Of a stretch of 64,000 nucleotides of DNA, positions 12,050 through 22,200 are shown in pieces. The translations under genes were made by a program, and so were the position numbers. Numbering within the stretch: position 1 is the first letter of the stretch; each line of letters begins with the position of its first letter. Origin of the DNA: Mytilus californianus (taxonomy: Eukaryota > Mollusca > Bivalvia > Mytilida > Mytilidae); contig NW_026262741.1 in assembly GCF_021869535.1 (NCBI RefSeq), forward strand, positions 186,001 to 250,000, read 5' to 3'. Under the pieces are notes generated by a model. The model searched no databases. It saw only the letters and a program-made list of their open reading frames with translations, and was not told the DNA's origin.

Positions 12050-12896
12050 AGTAGTAGAGAGTGAGAGTGCCCTCCTCAAGTGAGGATACTTCTAACCCCC
12101 CTATAATCCCCCTAATCTTCCAGCTTTCTCTAATCTTCTTAATCCAGCTTATGGTACGATTTTAAGCACTCTAATCTTCTTAAAGCAGCTTATGATGCAA
12201 CTTAAAGCACATTATTATGTAATCAATTGGATTAAGATAATCCTTATCTTTTAATCTAGATTATAGATCGTCAATGTTTTGTTCCCCCTTTTAATCCTGA
12301 TTAGAGTAAACAATTGTTAATTATAAACTATTTGTTTTCGGATTAGAGAACCCACTCTTAATTGATATCCTAGATTAGAGGAATCACTTTTAATAATTGA
12401 CCTATTGTTTGGAGATAATTGAAATCCATTTGTGTTCGGACAAAATTAGCGGATCCTTTGTTTGATTAAATGAAATGAATTGTAACGGAAAGAGAGACAG
12501 ACTATTTTTATTTTTACAGGAAATACTCTACAACACAGATTGCAAGAAAGAAGAAATATTTACGAACCACTAACTTTATTTTCTTACAAACTAGTCGAGA
12601 TAAGGATAGTTAAAATACAAACAAGTTTTTTCTTTCTTTTTCTTTGTAAATTCATGATATTATTTTTCTTTCTTTTCTCGATTAGTTTGTTTAAAAATAA
12701 AATACCATGTTGTCTCATCTATATATAGTTTCTTAAAACAAAAAAAAAAATAACACCTTTCATTTGATAAACATTTATTTAAAATATTTAAAATTGTATG
12801 ATTTTTAGTTGAAACATTTAAACTGCAACCATTTTTTTTTCCTTTCTTTTGTATGATGAATATACTGTTCATGTCCTTCACTGTATTCATCTGTTA
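12050..12896 (+). repeat. Polinton left terminal inverted repeat
   Basis: Matches the reverse complement of about 28055-28985. The outer 825 bp align almost throughout. The inner ~20 bp (AACAGATGAATACAG, minus strand) also match, after a ~70-bp gap relative to the right copy. It contains a 62-codon frame at 12540-12728 that is also open in the right repeat. That frame starts at TTG and follows an acceptor-like TTTTTACAG ending at 12520. Confidence 0.9.
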
Positions 12897-14069
12897 AAAT
12901 AACCTTTTTTGGTCATCTAATAAAGAGTCGAGAAAATCTACTTCCATCGGTTCCTAAAACATATATACACTTGTAATTAAGTATTCATTTTTAGTAATAA
13001 ATAATATTTAATTATTTGATAAGAAAACAAACAAAATATGATGAAATTCTTTTTTTCTTTAAAATCAAAATAGAAGAAAAAAAATCGTTCTTTTAATCAG
13101 GTAAAGATAATAAAAGCTTTCCTTTATTCACCCACGTGACGTCACCTCTTCACACTCTAATTATAGAAATTGAAGATGATCGCCATGTTTTTGTTTGTTG
13201 TCCTGAGTTGTTTTTTTTATCAATTACCCATGTGGGAAGTGATGTAAATACAGCAGATTGTTATACAAGTGAAGAAATATTGGATTGTCGAGGTGGTGGT
13301 ATTCAATACTTTAGTGGAGAGATAGATCCTTCTATTAACAGGGTGTTGATGAACTATATTCTGAAAAGTGACCAGATTCAAAATGTCCGCTTGAAAGCCA
13401 CTTGTGTGTTCGAACTTACGATGTCAAATAAAGAGCTATGTGGCACAGTGGAAGGGAAAATTATAGTGGTGAACGGGGAAGAATGCTTATCGTATGTAAG
13501 TACATCGTGTTTGATTAAATTTTACAAGTGAAAAAATAGTTGAATAGTTAGCATGATTACCATATTAGGAAGTTAATTACATGACCATATAAGGAAAGCA
13601 TGCGCTATTTTGTATACCTTATTAGGAAATGTTAATCATGTGACCATATAAGGAAAAAAAATCACCACGTGATATATATTTTGATTTCGATTATTGATAA
13701 AAATTGACTTATTGTTGAAAATAAAAAAATTATATACTCACATTGAGATATATCTCACTTGCTTCTTTTATATCATTTTCTAATGATATGTCCTGATAAG
13801 AAAATAATGTAGGAAATTAACATAGTGAGATATATGTCTATGTAAAGGAAGTAATCTATGTCATAAATTTGATTTATAAACTTTAAAAAAATCTTTATTT
13901 CATTAGTTATCAATCGCAATTACTCATGTTAAACAATATATTTTGATTATGATTATTGTAATATAAAGGATTATATTTATAAAAGAGTTATGCTTACATT
14001 TTTTTGTTTACTACATGTACTGCTGCTTCCACTTGCAACATTATTTTCTACCTCCATAGGCTCCTGCAT
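12894..14069 (-). CDS. Three-exon acidic 60-aa Polinton protein
   Basis: Three minus-strand exons, all joined in phase 0: 14069-13998 (within an exon whose AG acceptor gives 14099 as its 5' edge), 13792-13742, and 12953-12894 with the TAA stop. Donors are GTAAGC and GTGAGT; acceptors are CTTATCAG and TATGTTTTAG. The start is ATG at 14069. The product is acidic, carries EPMEV twice (near residue 3 and at the start of exon 3), and ends FLDSLLDDQKRLF. The larger open exon to 14099 suggests an upstream non-coding exon. Function is unknown; the short acidic hydrophobic tail could be an interaction or activation motif (inference). The exon model rests on splice signals and frame agreement only. Confidence 0.55.
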
Positions 14070-14607
14070 GGTACTTTCTGTTAAATCGATTACTTGATTC
14101 TAAAAAGAAAAATAATTAGTTAAGACAATAATCAATGTTTACTACTCATTGTACAATATAAAAAACAGCACTTACATCAATGGATTATATTGTAAGTATT
14201 AATTTTAAAGATTTGAAATTAAATAAAATAAGAAAATCATTTAATTTACATATCAATAAAGTTTATGTAAGTGGGAGAAAAGACAGAAAATAAAAAAAAA
14301 TATAGCATTCATTCCAAAAATAAAGCTTTTATCATAAATTAAATAAGTATTCATAATATTTTTTTTTTTACAGCTAACGAAGGAACAGAAAGTGCTAGGA
14401 AATGGATTATTGTAGTCGTTTGTCTTTCTGTGTTTTCTTTATCAATTTTCTTTGTTTTTTTTTGTTAAATCTTTTTGTACTTCTTGTAAAAAGAGAAAAT
14501 CATATTATCATGTGAATAGTATTGAGTTAAAAAGGGTGCCTAGCATAACATCGCATTTATCATCAGAAGTTGAATTTTGTGTTTTAAATGAAAGGAAACA
14601 AAAGTAA
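13176..14607 (+). pseudogene. Probable type I membrane protein gene, split by T-run shifts and an intron
   Basis: Piece 1: ATG at 13176 opens a signal-peptide-like MIAMFLFVVLSCFF. At an eight-T run (about 13211-13218) the frame must shift to enter the 13136-13531 ORF, a Cys-containing ectodomain-like region. Piece 2: the ectodomain frame meets a strong donor GTAAGT at 13496. Piece 3: after a poly-T/CAG acceptor (exon from 14374) comes ESARKW, a hydrophobic helix IIVVVCLSVFSLSIFFVFF, then a nine-T run needing a second shift, then a KKRK stop-transfer and a cytoplasmic-like tail ending at 14607. The order signal, ectodomain, helix, basic anchor suggests a surface or virion envelope-type protein. 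The phase of the exon 1/exon 2 join does not fit directly, so a middle exon may be missing. Function is unknown. Confidence 0.45.
13558..13655 (+). repeat. Short imperfect direct repeat
   Basis: Two copies of a ~38-bp block with TATTAGGAA...CATGACCATATAAGGAAA lie about 60 bp apart, in the proposed intron between the ectodomain and the transmembrane exon. Confidence 0.6.
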
Positions 14608-14666
14608 TCTCCTTTTTTAGCATTCTTATATAATTTCTTCAATTTGATTTTTTTTCTTCATTCCAG

Positions 14667-14914
14667 ACATTTTGGCAGTTTGTGTTATTGGTGTTCTGTA
14701 TCTGTTGCCAATAAATCCAATTTTTAGAGAAGATTTAATAGGGTACCTACAGAACATCTACTTTTTAACAACCGGAAGACATTTAATTATTTCTAGGAAG
14801 TTCAAAAAATATTGTAAAAAGTTTTCAACTTATTTGTATTATTTGTTAAACAAGAATCAACCGAGAAGATCAACAAGAACAAGAAATCAACCTGATCGTT
14901 TAACTTATCATTAG
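14667..14914 (+). CDS. Basic hydrophobic 80-aa Polinton ORF, possibly a last exon
   Basis: An open frame follows the acceptor-like TTCATTCCAG ending at 14666 and runs to TAG at 14912. It has no ATG near its beginning, which together with the acceptor suggests a 3' exon. The N-terminal part is hydrophobic (VCVIGVLYLLP). The C-terminus is strongly basic, with RRSTRTRNQPDRL, a pattern seen at the ends of retroelement-type polyproteins. A polyadenylation signal AATAAA follows at about 14943. The 5' partner exon is not identified; the membrane-protein gene upstream is one candidate. Function is unknown. Confidence 0.4.
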
Positions 14915-15001
14915 TAATAATTAAAAAAAAAATTTGTGTTTTAATAAAGTTTGTTATATTATGTTTTCTTGTCTCATAAGTTCTGACATTGTTTTAATAA
15001 T

Positions 15002-15130
15002 GTGTGTGAAGTTTATGCTTTTGATCTGACTGTGTTTAAAAAGTGTGTGTGTGGGTGAAGTTTATACTTTTGATCTTGTATTGAATTTAAAAAGTGTGTG
15101 TGTGAAGTTTATACTTTGGATCTTGTATTT
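15002..15130. repeat. Tandem TATA-like repeat, three units
   Basis: Three units of about 50 bp, each with GTGTGTGAAGTTTAT(A/G)CTTT. The 18-mer GGTGAAGTTTATACTTTT (15054-15071) is found again exactly at 23678-23695, just upstream of polB. Read on the minus strand it contains AGTATAAAC, a TATA-like core. Confidence 0.65.
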
Positions 15131-15340
15131 TATTTGTTAAACATTGTACAGATATCTCACCTTTAAGTGAAACTTAATTTTTTTGTTTAGTTAAACATAC
15201 AGTAAGAGTTGGAAAGAAAATGAACTTTTCTAAAAAAAGTAAAATCAAAATAGAAAAGTAAGACAACAATTAAAATACTTTTCAACTCTGACCATTGTTT
15301 GTCTTATTTATTAATAGTTCATTATGTTTTAGTTTTAAAA

Positions 15341-15520
15341 CTATTATGAGTGGAATATTGTCAATGAGATGTATACATGCATGCTATTCATTGCTACACA
15401 CTTATCTAACATGATTAAAAAAAAAAGAAAATAAGGAAAACAAAAGAAATTGGATTATTATGAGTGGAATATTGTCAATGAGAGGTAAACATACATACAT
15501 AGTATTCAAAGGTACACATT
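15341..15520. repeat. Direct repeat upstream of integrase
   Basis: A block beginning TTATGAGTGGAATATTGTCA occurs at about 15346 and again at about 15459 (about 113 bp apart), with diverging 3' parts. It lies in the 5' region of the integrase gene and may contain promoter elements; no function can be assigned. Confidence 0.65.
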
Positions 15521-15650
15521 AATTTATTGTGATATAATACAAGGATGACAAATAGAATTTAATTGGACATTTTCACTGGTTTAAAAATTCTCATTTTCAT
15601 GTATGTTTCTCAAGAGTTTGGTTGGTTGGATATAAGTTCAGTATAACACA

Positions 15651-16821
15651 ATGGACGAAGAAGTGAACAATCTTTTGGCACCAATTTATTACAATATAGA
15701 AAATCCAAGTTCTTTTCCCTCAGCTAGCAAACTTTATCACATTGTTAATGCGGATGGAAAAAAAATCGGTTACCACAAAATAAAGAGATGGTTAAATGCA
15801 CAAGACAATTATTCCTTACAAAAAACTCCCAGACGTTCTTTTAAGAGATTACGTGTGTATACAACTGGAATTGGTAACTTAATGGACGTCGACCTAATGC
15901 AAGTAAGTAATTTATCACAATGGAACTCTGGATATAATTTTATACTAGTTGCCATAGATTGCTTTAGTCGTCGTCTTTGGATGCAAGAATCAAAGAGTAA
16001 AAAAGGTGTTGACATAGCCAAAGCTTTTGGAAAAATTCTCCAATCAGCAAAGGTAGACAAGATCCGCTCGGACGTTGATGGATGTTTCAAGTCGAAGGTT
16101 GTTCAAAAACTTTTCAAGGAAAGGGGAGTGCGACATTTTGTAACTAAGAACGAGATAAAAGCAAACTATGCAGAGCGTGTGATACAAACCATAAAAAACA
16201 AATTTTATCGTTACTTTACTAAAAAGAGAACGTATCGGTACATTGACAACTTACAAAAATTTGTAAAGAGGTACAATGCAACACCACACAGGTCCTTAAA
16301 CTACATTGCCCAACGATGTTACACCTGAAAACGAAGCGGATGTATGGGTTCAACAATACTTGAACAAAAAACAATCACATGATAAGATGAGTCGACCAAA
16401 TACCAAAAACACGAAACAACTTAAAACTGAAGCAGATTCGATGAGAAAAAAAAGAATGCAACAACGAAAGAGTTACAAATTTAAAATCGGTTCTCTTGTT
16501 CGAATTGCTTATACGCGACACATCTTTAACAGAAGTTATAGTCAAAAATGGACGGATGAGATATTTAAAGTTGTACGGAGATTTAAAAAGCAGAACATCA
16601 ACATTTATAAATTGGGTTCCTTTTATAACGATGAAGTGATTTTAGGTGAATATTATTCTTCTGAACTTCAAGCTGTTGATAAATCAGATGCATCACTCTG
16701 GGCCGTAGAGAAAGTTCTTAAAAAGCGTAAAAGGCGAGGGAAGACTGAGTTTTTATGTAAATTTCAAGGTTGGCCTGATAAATATAATCAATACATTCCC
16801 GAGGAAGACATTCAAACACTC
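15651..16821 (+). pseudogene. Polinton integrase with chromodomain (one frameshift)
   Basis: A retroviral-type DDE integrase that inserts the element and creates 6-bp duplications. From ATG at 15651 the core shows MDVDLMQ (catalytic Asp, residue 81), RSDVDGCF (Asp 141) and YAERVIQTIK (Glu 175), followed by NATPHRSLN. Near 16311 the frame must shift by +1 into the frame opened at 16306, where NDVTPENE continues the protein. The C-terminal part has the SH3-like segment FKIGSLVRIAY and a chromodomain, WAVEKVLKKRKRR...CKFQGWP...IPEEDI. No stop separates this from the penton-like sequence after 16822. Both halves look otherwise intact, so the shift may be recent, a sequence error, or less likely a programmed +1 shift. 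Confidence 0.9.
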
Positions 16822-17281
16822 ATGAAAAACGATGATATTGACGAGGAGCATATTATTTTCTTAATCAACGACCAATCAAAAAAGTATTATCCCGAAAATA
16901 CACCTACAAATTTCAAGGTTCACCTAAGTGACAATTTGTATTTAGAGGGGAAGTGGGAAATAGCTGTTTTGGATTTTTATACCGAGGAGAAAATTTCAAC
17001 TGTAAAAAAAAATAAACACGAACTATTTTTTTTGTGACGTGTGTATGGGTGTAAGCCTGTTTCACAATCAGTTTTCACTTTTACGACGTGTGTTTCCTAC
17101 ACCAAACAATACTTGGAATTACGTTTTTTCTTACCCTATTTTCGTCCCTGTGAAAAAAACTGAAATCCGCGACATAGAAATACATATTTTTGATGAAAGT
17201 GGAGAACAAGCGTCATTTTTAACTCAACGTCTGTCCTGTACACTACATATTAGAAAAAGAACAGAGAAGCGTCAACGATGA
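16822..17281 (+). pseudogene. Minor capsid (penton)-like protein, shortened and frameshifted
   Basis: The first usable ATG is at 16822, within the frame that also ends the integrase. The segment with KYYPENTPTNFKVHL and LYLEGKWEIAVLDF matches the N-terminus of the Polinton penton or minor-capsid class, which would form the vertex capsomers. In the eight-T run before 17033 the frame must shift to reach the 17039-17281 ORF. That ORF ends with EIHIFDESGEQASFL and TLHIRKR, like the C-terminus of that family. Both ends are recognisable, but only about 153 codons are present. From memory of the family, which is much longer, the middle appears deleted. The stop overlaps the next ATG as ATGA. Confidence 0.6.
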
Positions 17282-17646
17282 ATGTGGACAAAATGTACAT
17301 TCCAAGCATGGAGAAGTGGTCAAAATATTACCAAAATGTTGTGCAGGGGAATAATAAAACGTATATAAATCACATGAAAAATACCGGACGTAATGGGTCT
17401 TTTATGATACCTATTCAGAATCAAAGATTATCGTCATCGTTGTCGAAATCTAACGAAAAGTGCAATCTTCGTCTAGTTAGTCCAAGTGCACAAATGGTCG
17501 AAATGGCTAAAGAGTCTTTAGAAGATGAGGGTTTGCAGATAAAAGGAAAAAATCGTAAACGAAAGACCAGTCCTAAGGCAAGCAGCAGTGGAGCTAATAT
17601 CCACAAAAAGAAAAGAGAACCGAAACGAGACGTATTTTCCAACTAA
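17278..17646 (+). CDS. Basic, core-like Polinton protein
   Basis: 122 codons from the ATG at 17278, which overlaps the preceding stop (ATGA). The N-terminus is MDK-like, with YIPSMEKWSKYY. The middle has SFMIPI and LRLVSPSAQMVEMAKESL. The C-terminus is strongly basic (GKNRKRKTSPKA, KKKREPKR). Proteins with this arrangement sit between the penton and major capsid genes in many Polintons, and the basic tail suggests DNA packaging or condensation inside the particle (inference). The frame is open throughout. Confidence 0.72.
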   Translation: MNVDKMYIPSMEKWSKYYQNVVQGNNKTYINHMKNTGRNGSFMIPIQNQRLSSSLSKSNEKCNLRLVSPSAQMVEMAKESLEDEGLQIKGKNRKRKTSPKASSSGANIHKKKREPKRDVFSN

Positions 17647-17648
17647 GA

Positions 17649-18907
17649 ATGGCTTTACTAACATCACAGAACAACTTCACCGAAGCTATTCCTTCACAAT
17701 TAGAAGTTTTCGAGATACCTCCATACCAGTTAGGAGTTGAGTCAATTTCGTTTGAAGAATGTCGTCCTACATCACAAGTTACAGCCTACAACCCAATAGA
17801 ATTTAATTTGTGTGCTCAGAACGGACTAGAATACATCAAGCTTAAACGATCGAAACTGTATGTTAAGTTACGTGTAAAACATAGCAATGGAGACAATATC
17901 GCTATAGATTCGAAGGTGGCACCAGTAAATGGATTTTTCTATGCACTTTTTTCTCAGGTCGACTGTTACCTACAAGGTTCACTGATATCATCCAGTAATA
18001 CCAACTACTCGTACAAATGCATGATGAAAACGCTACTCGATTATGGACAAGATGCAAAAGCATCACAACTAACAGGTGCGTTGTTTTATAAGGACAGAAG
18101 TGGACACATGGCACTCTTTTGACACTAACACGGGTCTTTACGAAAGAAAAAAAATTGATAGGTAATTCTAAGAGCCTTGATATGGAGGGAATGTTGTTTT
18201 ACGATCTCTTTGAAATGGATCGTTACTTATTGAATATGGTTGACGTAAAATTGAAACTTTTCAGAAGTAAACCGAGTTTCTTTCTGATGTCGAGCGAAGA
18301 CGATGCTGACTATGATGTTATCATTGAAGATATTGTCGTTAAAGTGTGTAAAATTAAAGTCAATCCGGCAATCATTTTTGCTCATTCGGAAGCATTGAAA
18401 TCAACGAATGCTAAATATCCCTATACAAAAACAGTAATGAAACATATCACTCTTATGATGGGTAGTACGAATGCAGTGTTGGAGAACCTTTTCCAAGACG
18501 TGAAACCAAAACGAATTATTATGGGTCTAACTTCGACAAACGCCGTGAACGGTGATTATCAACTCAATCAGTGGAATTTTCAATATTTTGACTTACAACA
18601 AATAACTCTGTACTGTGATTGAGTTCCTGTAGATGGAATTCCTCTGAAACTACAATTTAACGAAGACCGGGGTGCAACAAATGTTGCAGCGTACGTTAAA
18701 ATGTTTGAAAACTGTGGAAAGTGGGGCGGAGATGCGGGGAATGAAATAACTAGATCAGACTTCAACAATGGATATGCTTTATTCTGTTTCGATTTACAAC
18801 CTCACTTTTCAGATGCCAACAATCTGTCATTGGTAAAGCAAGGAAAAGTCAGACTTGAATGTCATTTTGCAACACCCTTACCAGAAACGTCTCTTTACTC
18901 ATTTTAG
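17649..18907 (+). pseudogene. Polinton double-jelly-roll major capsid protein, broken
   Basis: The major capsid protein that would build the hexon-like trimers of the virion. The frame from ATG 17649 contains VNGFFYALFSQVDCYL, TLLDYGQDAKASQLTG and ALFYKDRSGHM, the conserved block of this family. Near 18112 the frame shifts, DTNTGLYERKK is read in the next frame, and a second shift follows in the A-run at about 18146-18153. The third frame continues with LFEMDRYLLNMVDVKLKLFR and a C-terminal jelly-roll half, interrupted by an in-frame TGA at 18620, to TAG at 18905. Total length is about 419 codons, compatible with an otherwise full-length gene. Two shifts and one stop make this copy non-functional as read. 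Confidence 0.92.
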
Positions 18908-19234
18908 CCGAAAACTCTGGCTATTTTGAAATAACTGAAAATCGTCAGATCAAAGTAGAACACTAAAATTATACCTAATACTGTTTGTTGTATTTTCTTG
19001 TTATATTATAACACACCATAAGAATAAATAATGCGTCAATGATGATTTCTTGATTTTTTTTTTATTTGATTTTTCTCAATACAAGAGAATACTCAGTGAT
19101 ATATAAATACAAATAAACAATCACACAAAACAAAACACTACGCATTTGAAAAAAAAAGACATACATTACAGTATTTACAACATAACAAATATAATCAAAC
19201 TAAAATAAACTAACGTATTTACAATGGAAAATAA
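18908..19234. terminator. Convergent 3' region between capsid gene and polB
   Basis: About 330 bp without genes between the plus-strand capsid gene and the minus-strand polymerase. A plus-strand AATAAATAA signal lies at about 19023. AT-rich A-runs with AAATAAAC-type signals for the minus strand lie at 19185-19215. It probably holds both polyadenylation sites. Confidence 0.5.
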
Positions 19235-22200
19235 TTAAATATTAGTGTTGTCTTTGTGTCCATAGGCTCGTGTGGTAATTCCATCGTCCAGGATCCATCG
19301 TTTGTCATCGAAAGGAACTAGACTCTTCTTAATCATGCTTTGTGCAAATATTTTGTGGTTATCACTTCGTATTGTATTCATGCGCGTGCGATATACGCTT
19401 TTCTCTAACAAACACTGCTTATACATTTCATGTTTTAGTGAACGAGAGGCAGATTTCGTGATACCTTTTGCCGTATGTTTCTCTCCCCCTTCGAATGCAT
19501 ACGAGTACATTTTAGCTCGTAAACCTACGAATTCACTTATAGGTACACCTTTCGTTTCGTCTTTAAATTTCCCCAATACTTTTTTGTTATGATCGCTGTG
19601 TAACATGTGGGCTTCATCATACTCGCTGGTGTCAAACATGTCTTGATATTCCATCATATCGTCATACATGTCTTCGGTTTGAATGTGGTACAGGAAACTA
19701 TCTGTGTCGGTGAAACAGAGTCGTATTTTTTCACCATATAACGTCTTCATATGTTTGTAATGAAAGTCATACATCAAGTGCTTGGACAGGTCAAGAATAC
19801 TGAAACCTACGTAGATTGGTTGATTCATTAAAATATCTGTGAGCAGGTTTTCAACTGCTACTAGATCCTCGTTAAAAACTGTGCACGACTTGAATGATGG
19901 TCTCGCCGTATATTTCAGGAACTTTTTTTCTGTGTGACAGAGCTTGACGTTGACGTGTTTACGGATGTTCATTAACGACCTACCAAATATGCTGTTGTTT
20001 AATAACTTGTAGTACATTTTCTCGAACTCGTTTGTGGCTTGTTTTCTTTTGTCGGTGTTGAAATCGATGTAAGTTTTCAACCAGGTGCTCTGTCTAAACT
20101 TTAACACTCTGTGCACTTTCTTTAGTTGCTTCCCAATTCCAAATACAATTGTAGGTTGCGGTAGTGAATCACATATTTTTCCTTGTCGTGTAAATTCGGT
20201 ACCAACTTTTCACACGACCCCAACGTCTTCTTTCCCAATAATTCCCCAAGCATCTTACGAGAGTAGGGTGAAAGGTCCTCAGTGCGAATGGTCTGTCGTT
20301 CGGGGGCCAACGGGAAATCAGAGTGTTCACCGTGTAAGGTAGGAGGGTACTCTAAATCAACTTCAAATATGTAACCCTCTTTGGAATCAGGTGCTAATGA
20401 TCCAATGTTGTTCCCCCCAAGGGTGACTGGGGAATAGAAATATGGTCACCATTGGTCTTCCTCCGACCGGCGGTAAAACCCTCGCTAAAGTGGGGCGTCC
20501 GTTTGGCTGTGCGGGATGTACAAGTTCGCAGTCACGTCCGGTCAGAATGGGGACGTTAAATCCGATGCCTCGTGTAAAGAGAGTGCCACGCTCTTTGCAC
20601 GTTAAGAACCCTTGCAACAACTCTTTGAGGGGTCCGTAGGTGACCTGTTGCAAGGCTAAATTTCTGTCCCTATCCAATATACCCTCATTTCCCGTGGCAG
20701 TCTAAATTTCTCCAACCTTAATCCCGGACGCCCCTCTTACAGAACCTACCTATTGTATTTATTGTAAATTTGTTCTCGTCCTGAATATGCATGAAATATT
20801 TGCCACTGGACGTTAAGCAACCAACAATCAATCAATCAATCCAATGTTGTTCTTGAGCTTTTCTAAGTTTTCTCTTTCATTCACCCAGTTGAAAAATCCG
20901 TAGGGAAGGTGTTGGCTCATTGCCCATCCATAAAGGTTATTGGCATCGAAATATCCCAGGTACGATGTTTCTTTACTCGGATCATAATCATCAATGAGGT
21001 AGGGATTGTTGGCTTTAGCATATCGATGGAATATGCTGGACACTCCCCATCGCAACCCCTTCTCAATGAACAACATCATATCGATGTCTGTAATGAGATC
21101 CAAAACAGCCCAGTCTTCTTTAGCATGGCGGACCAACTTAATCCGGGGGTCGTGTAATAATAACATGGATCAAGTTGGTAGTCGCGAAGAGAGATGTTTC
21201 TAAATCTTTCGAAAATGTCTAGAGAGGAGCGCAACGTCCATTCGAAGGTATATGTCGGAATATTCACCTAACGTCTTTACATATATCTTCTCCCATACTT
21301 TGTTGGCGAAGTGAAAGTCCTCATCGCTGATGTGTTCCCCTGACAATCGACTGTAAAAATTCTCTTTGCTGGGTAAGCTCCTCTCCTCCAATTTACTCTC
21401 CTCGTCGACGTAGTCATATGGGAAAACACCCTTCCGCTACAACATTGAAAAATGCTCTGGGTTTGGGAAACATTTTTTTAAGAAAACGAAATGTTTCTCT
21501 CCTTCTTGTGCCAGATTTTTCGTCAACGATGCTAACGAGACGAGAATGAGTCTATAAATCGTAGGTGTCCCAATGTAAACGACAGATACTTTTCCTTGTT
21601 GTATGGAATGACGTTTATAATGTGGTCTTTGTACTTTCCAATCTTTGTCATGATTAGATTGGCATCAAAACCTTTTAGGTTATGTATGACTACCGGAATG
21701 AAATTAGGTACTTTCATTTTTAAATTACAATAATTGCACGCTATTCCAATCACTTCCCCCGATAAATGAGAATGGTGTATAACCTTCTTGTTTTAAGTGC
21801 TGAAAGGATTTCGACATGCGTAGCACATGGTTGCGAGATTGTACTCCATTTGCACGAATTCGTTGACTATCATTGGTTCATTGTGTGATAGGATATCCAT
21901 AATCTCTCTTTCCTCTTCCAATAAGGTATCAATGAAAGTTTCAATCACGTCAGGTCCACGATAAATGACTGGTGGTTTCTCGTACCGCTCGTCGATGGAA
22001 ACTCTCTGGTAACCGAAACTGTACGCCTCCATTTGTTGGTATCTATTGGTGCTGGAAACCTCCGGATTCTGCTCACAGGTATCTACTTTTCTAGTCAAAC
22101 ATTCAAAGTCAGCGTATATGACAAACGGGTGTCATTCCGTCTTCTTATATTCTTTGAATTCTAACACCTCCCCCTCTTTCGGAAGTGAGATCTTTTGAAA

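Noticed and set aside
12540-12728. Transmembrane protein gene in the left terminal repeat
   Set aside because: No ATG at the start and strong T-rich bias; kept only as a low-interest finding.
15809-16090. 93-codon minus ORF opposite the integrase
   Set aside because: Antisense shadow of the conserved integrase core.
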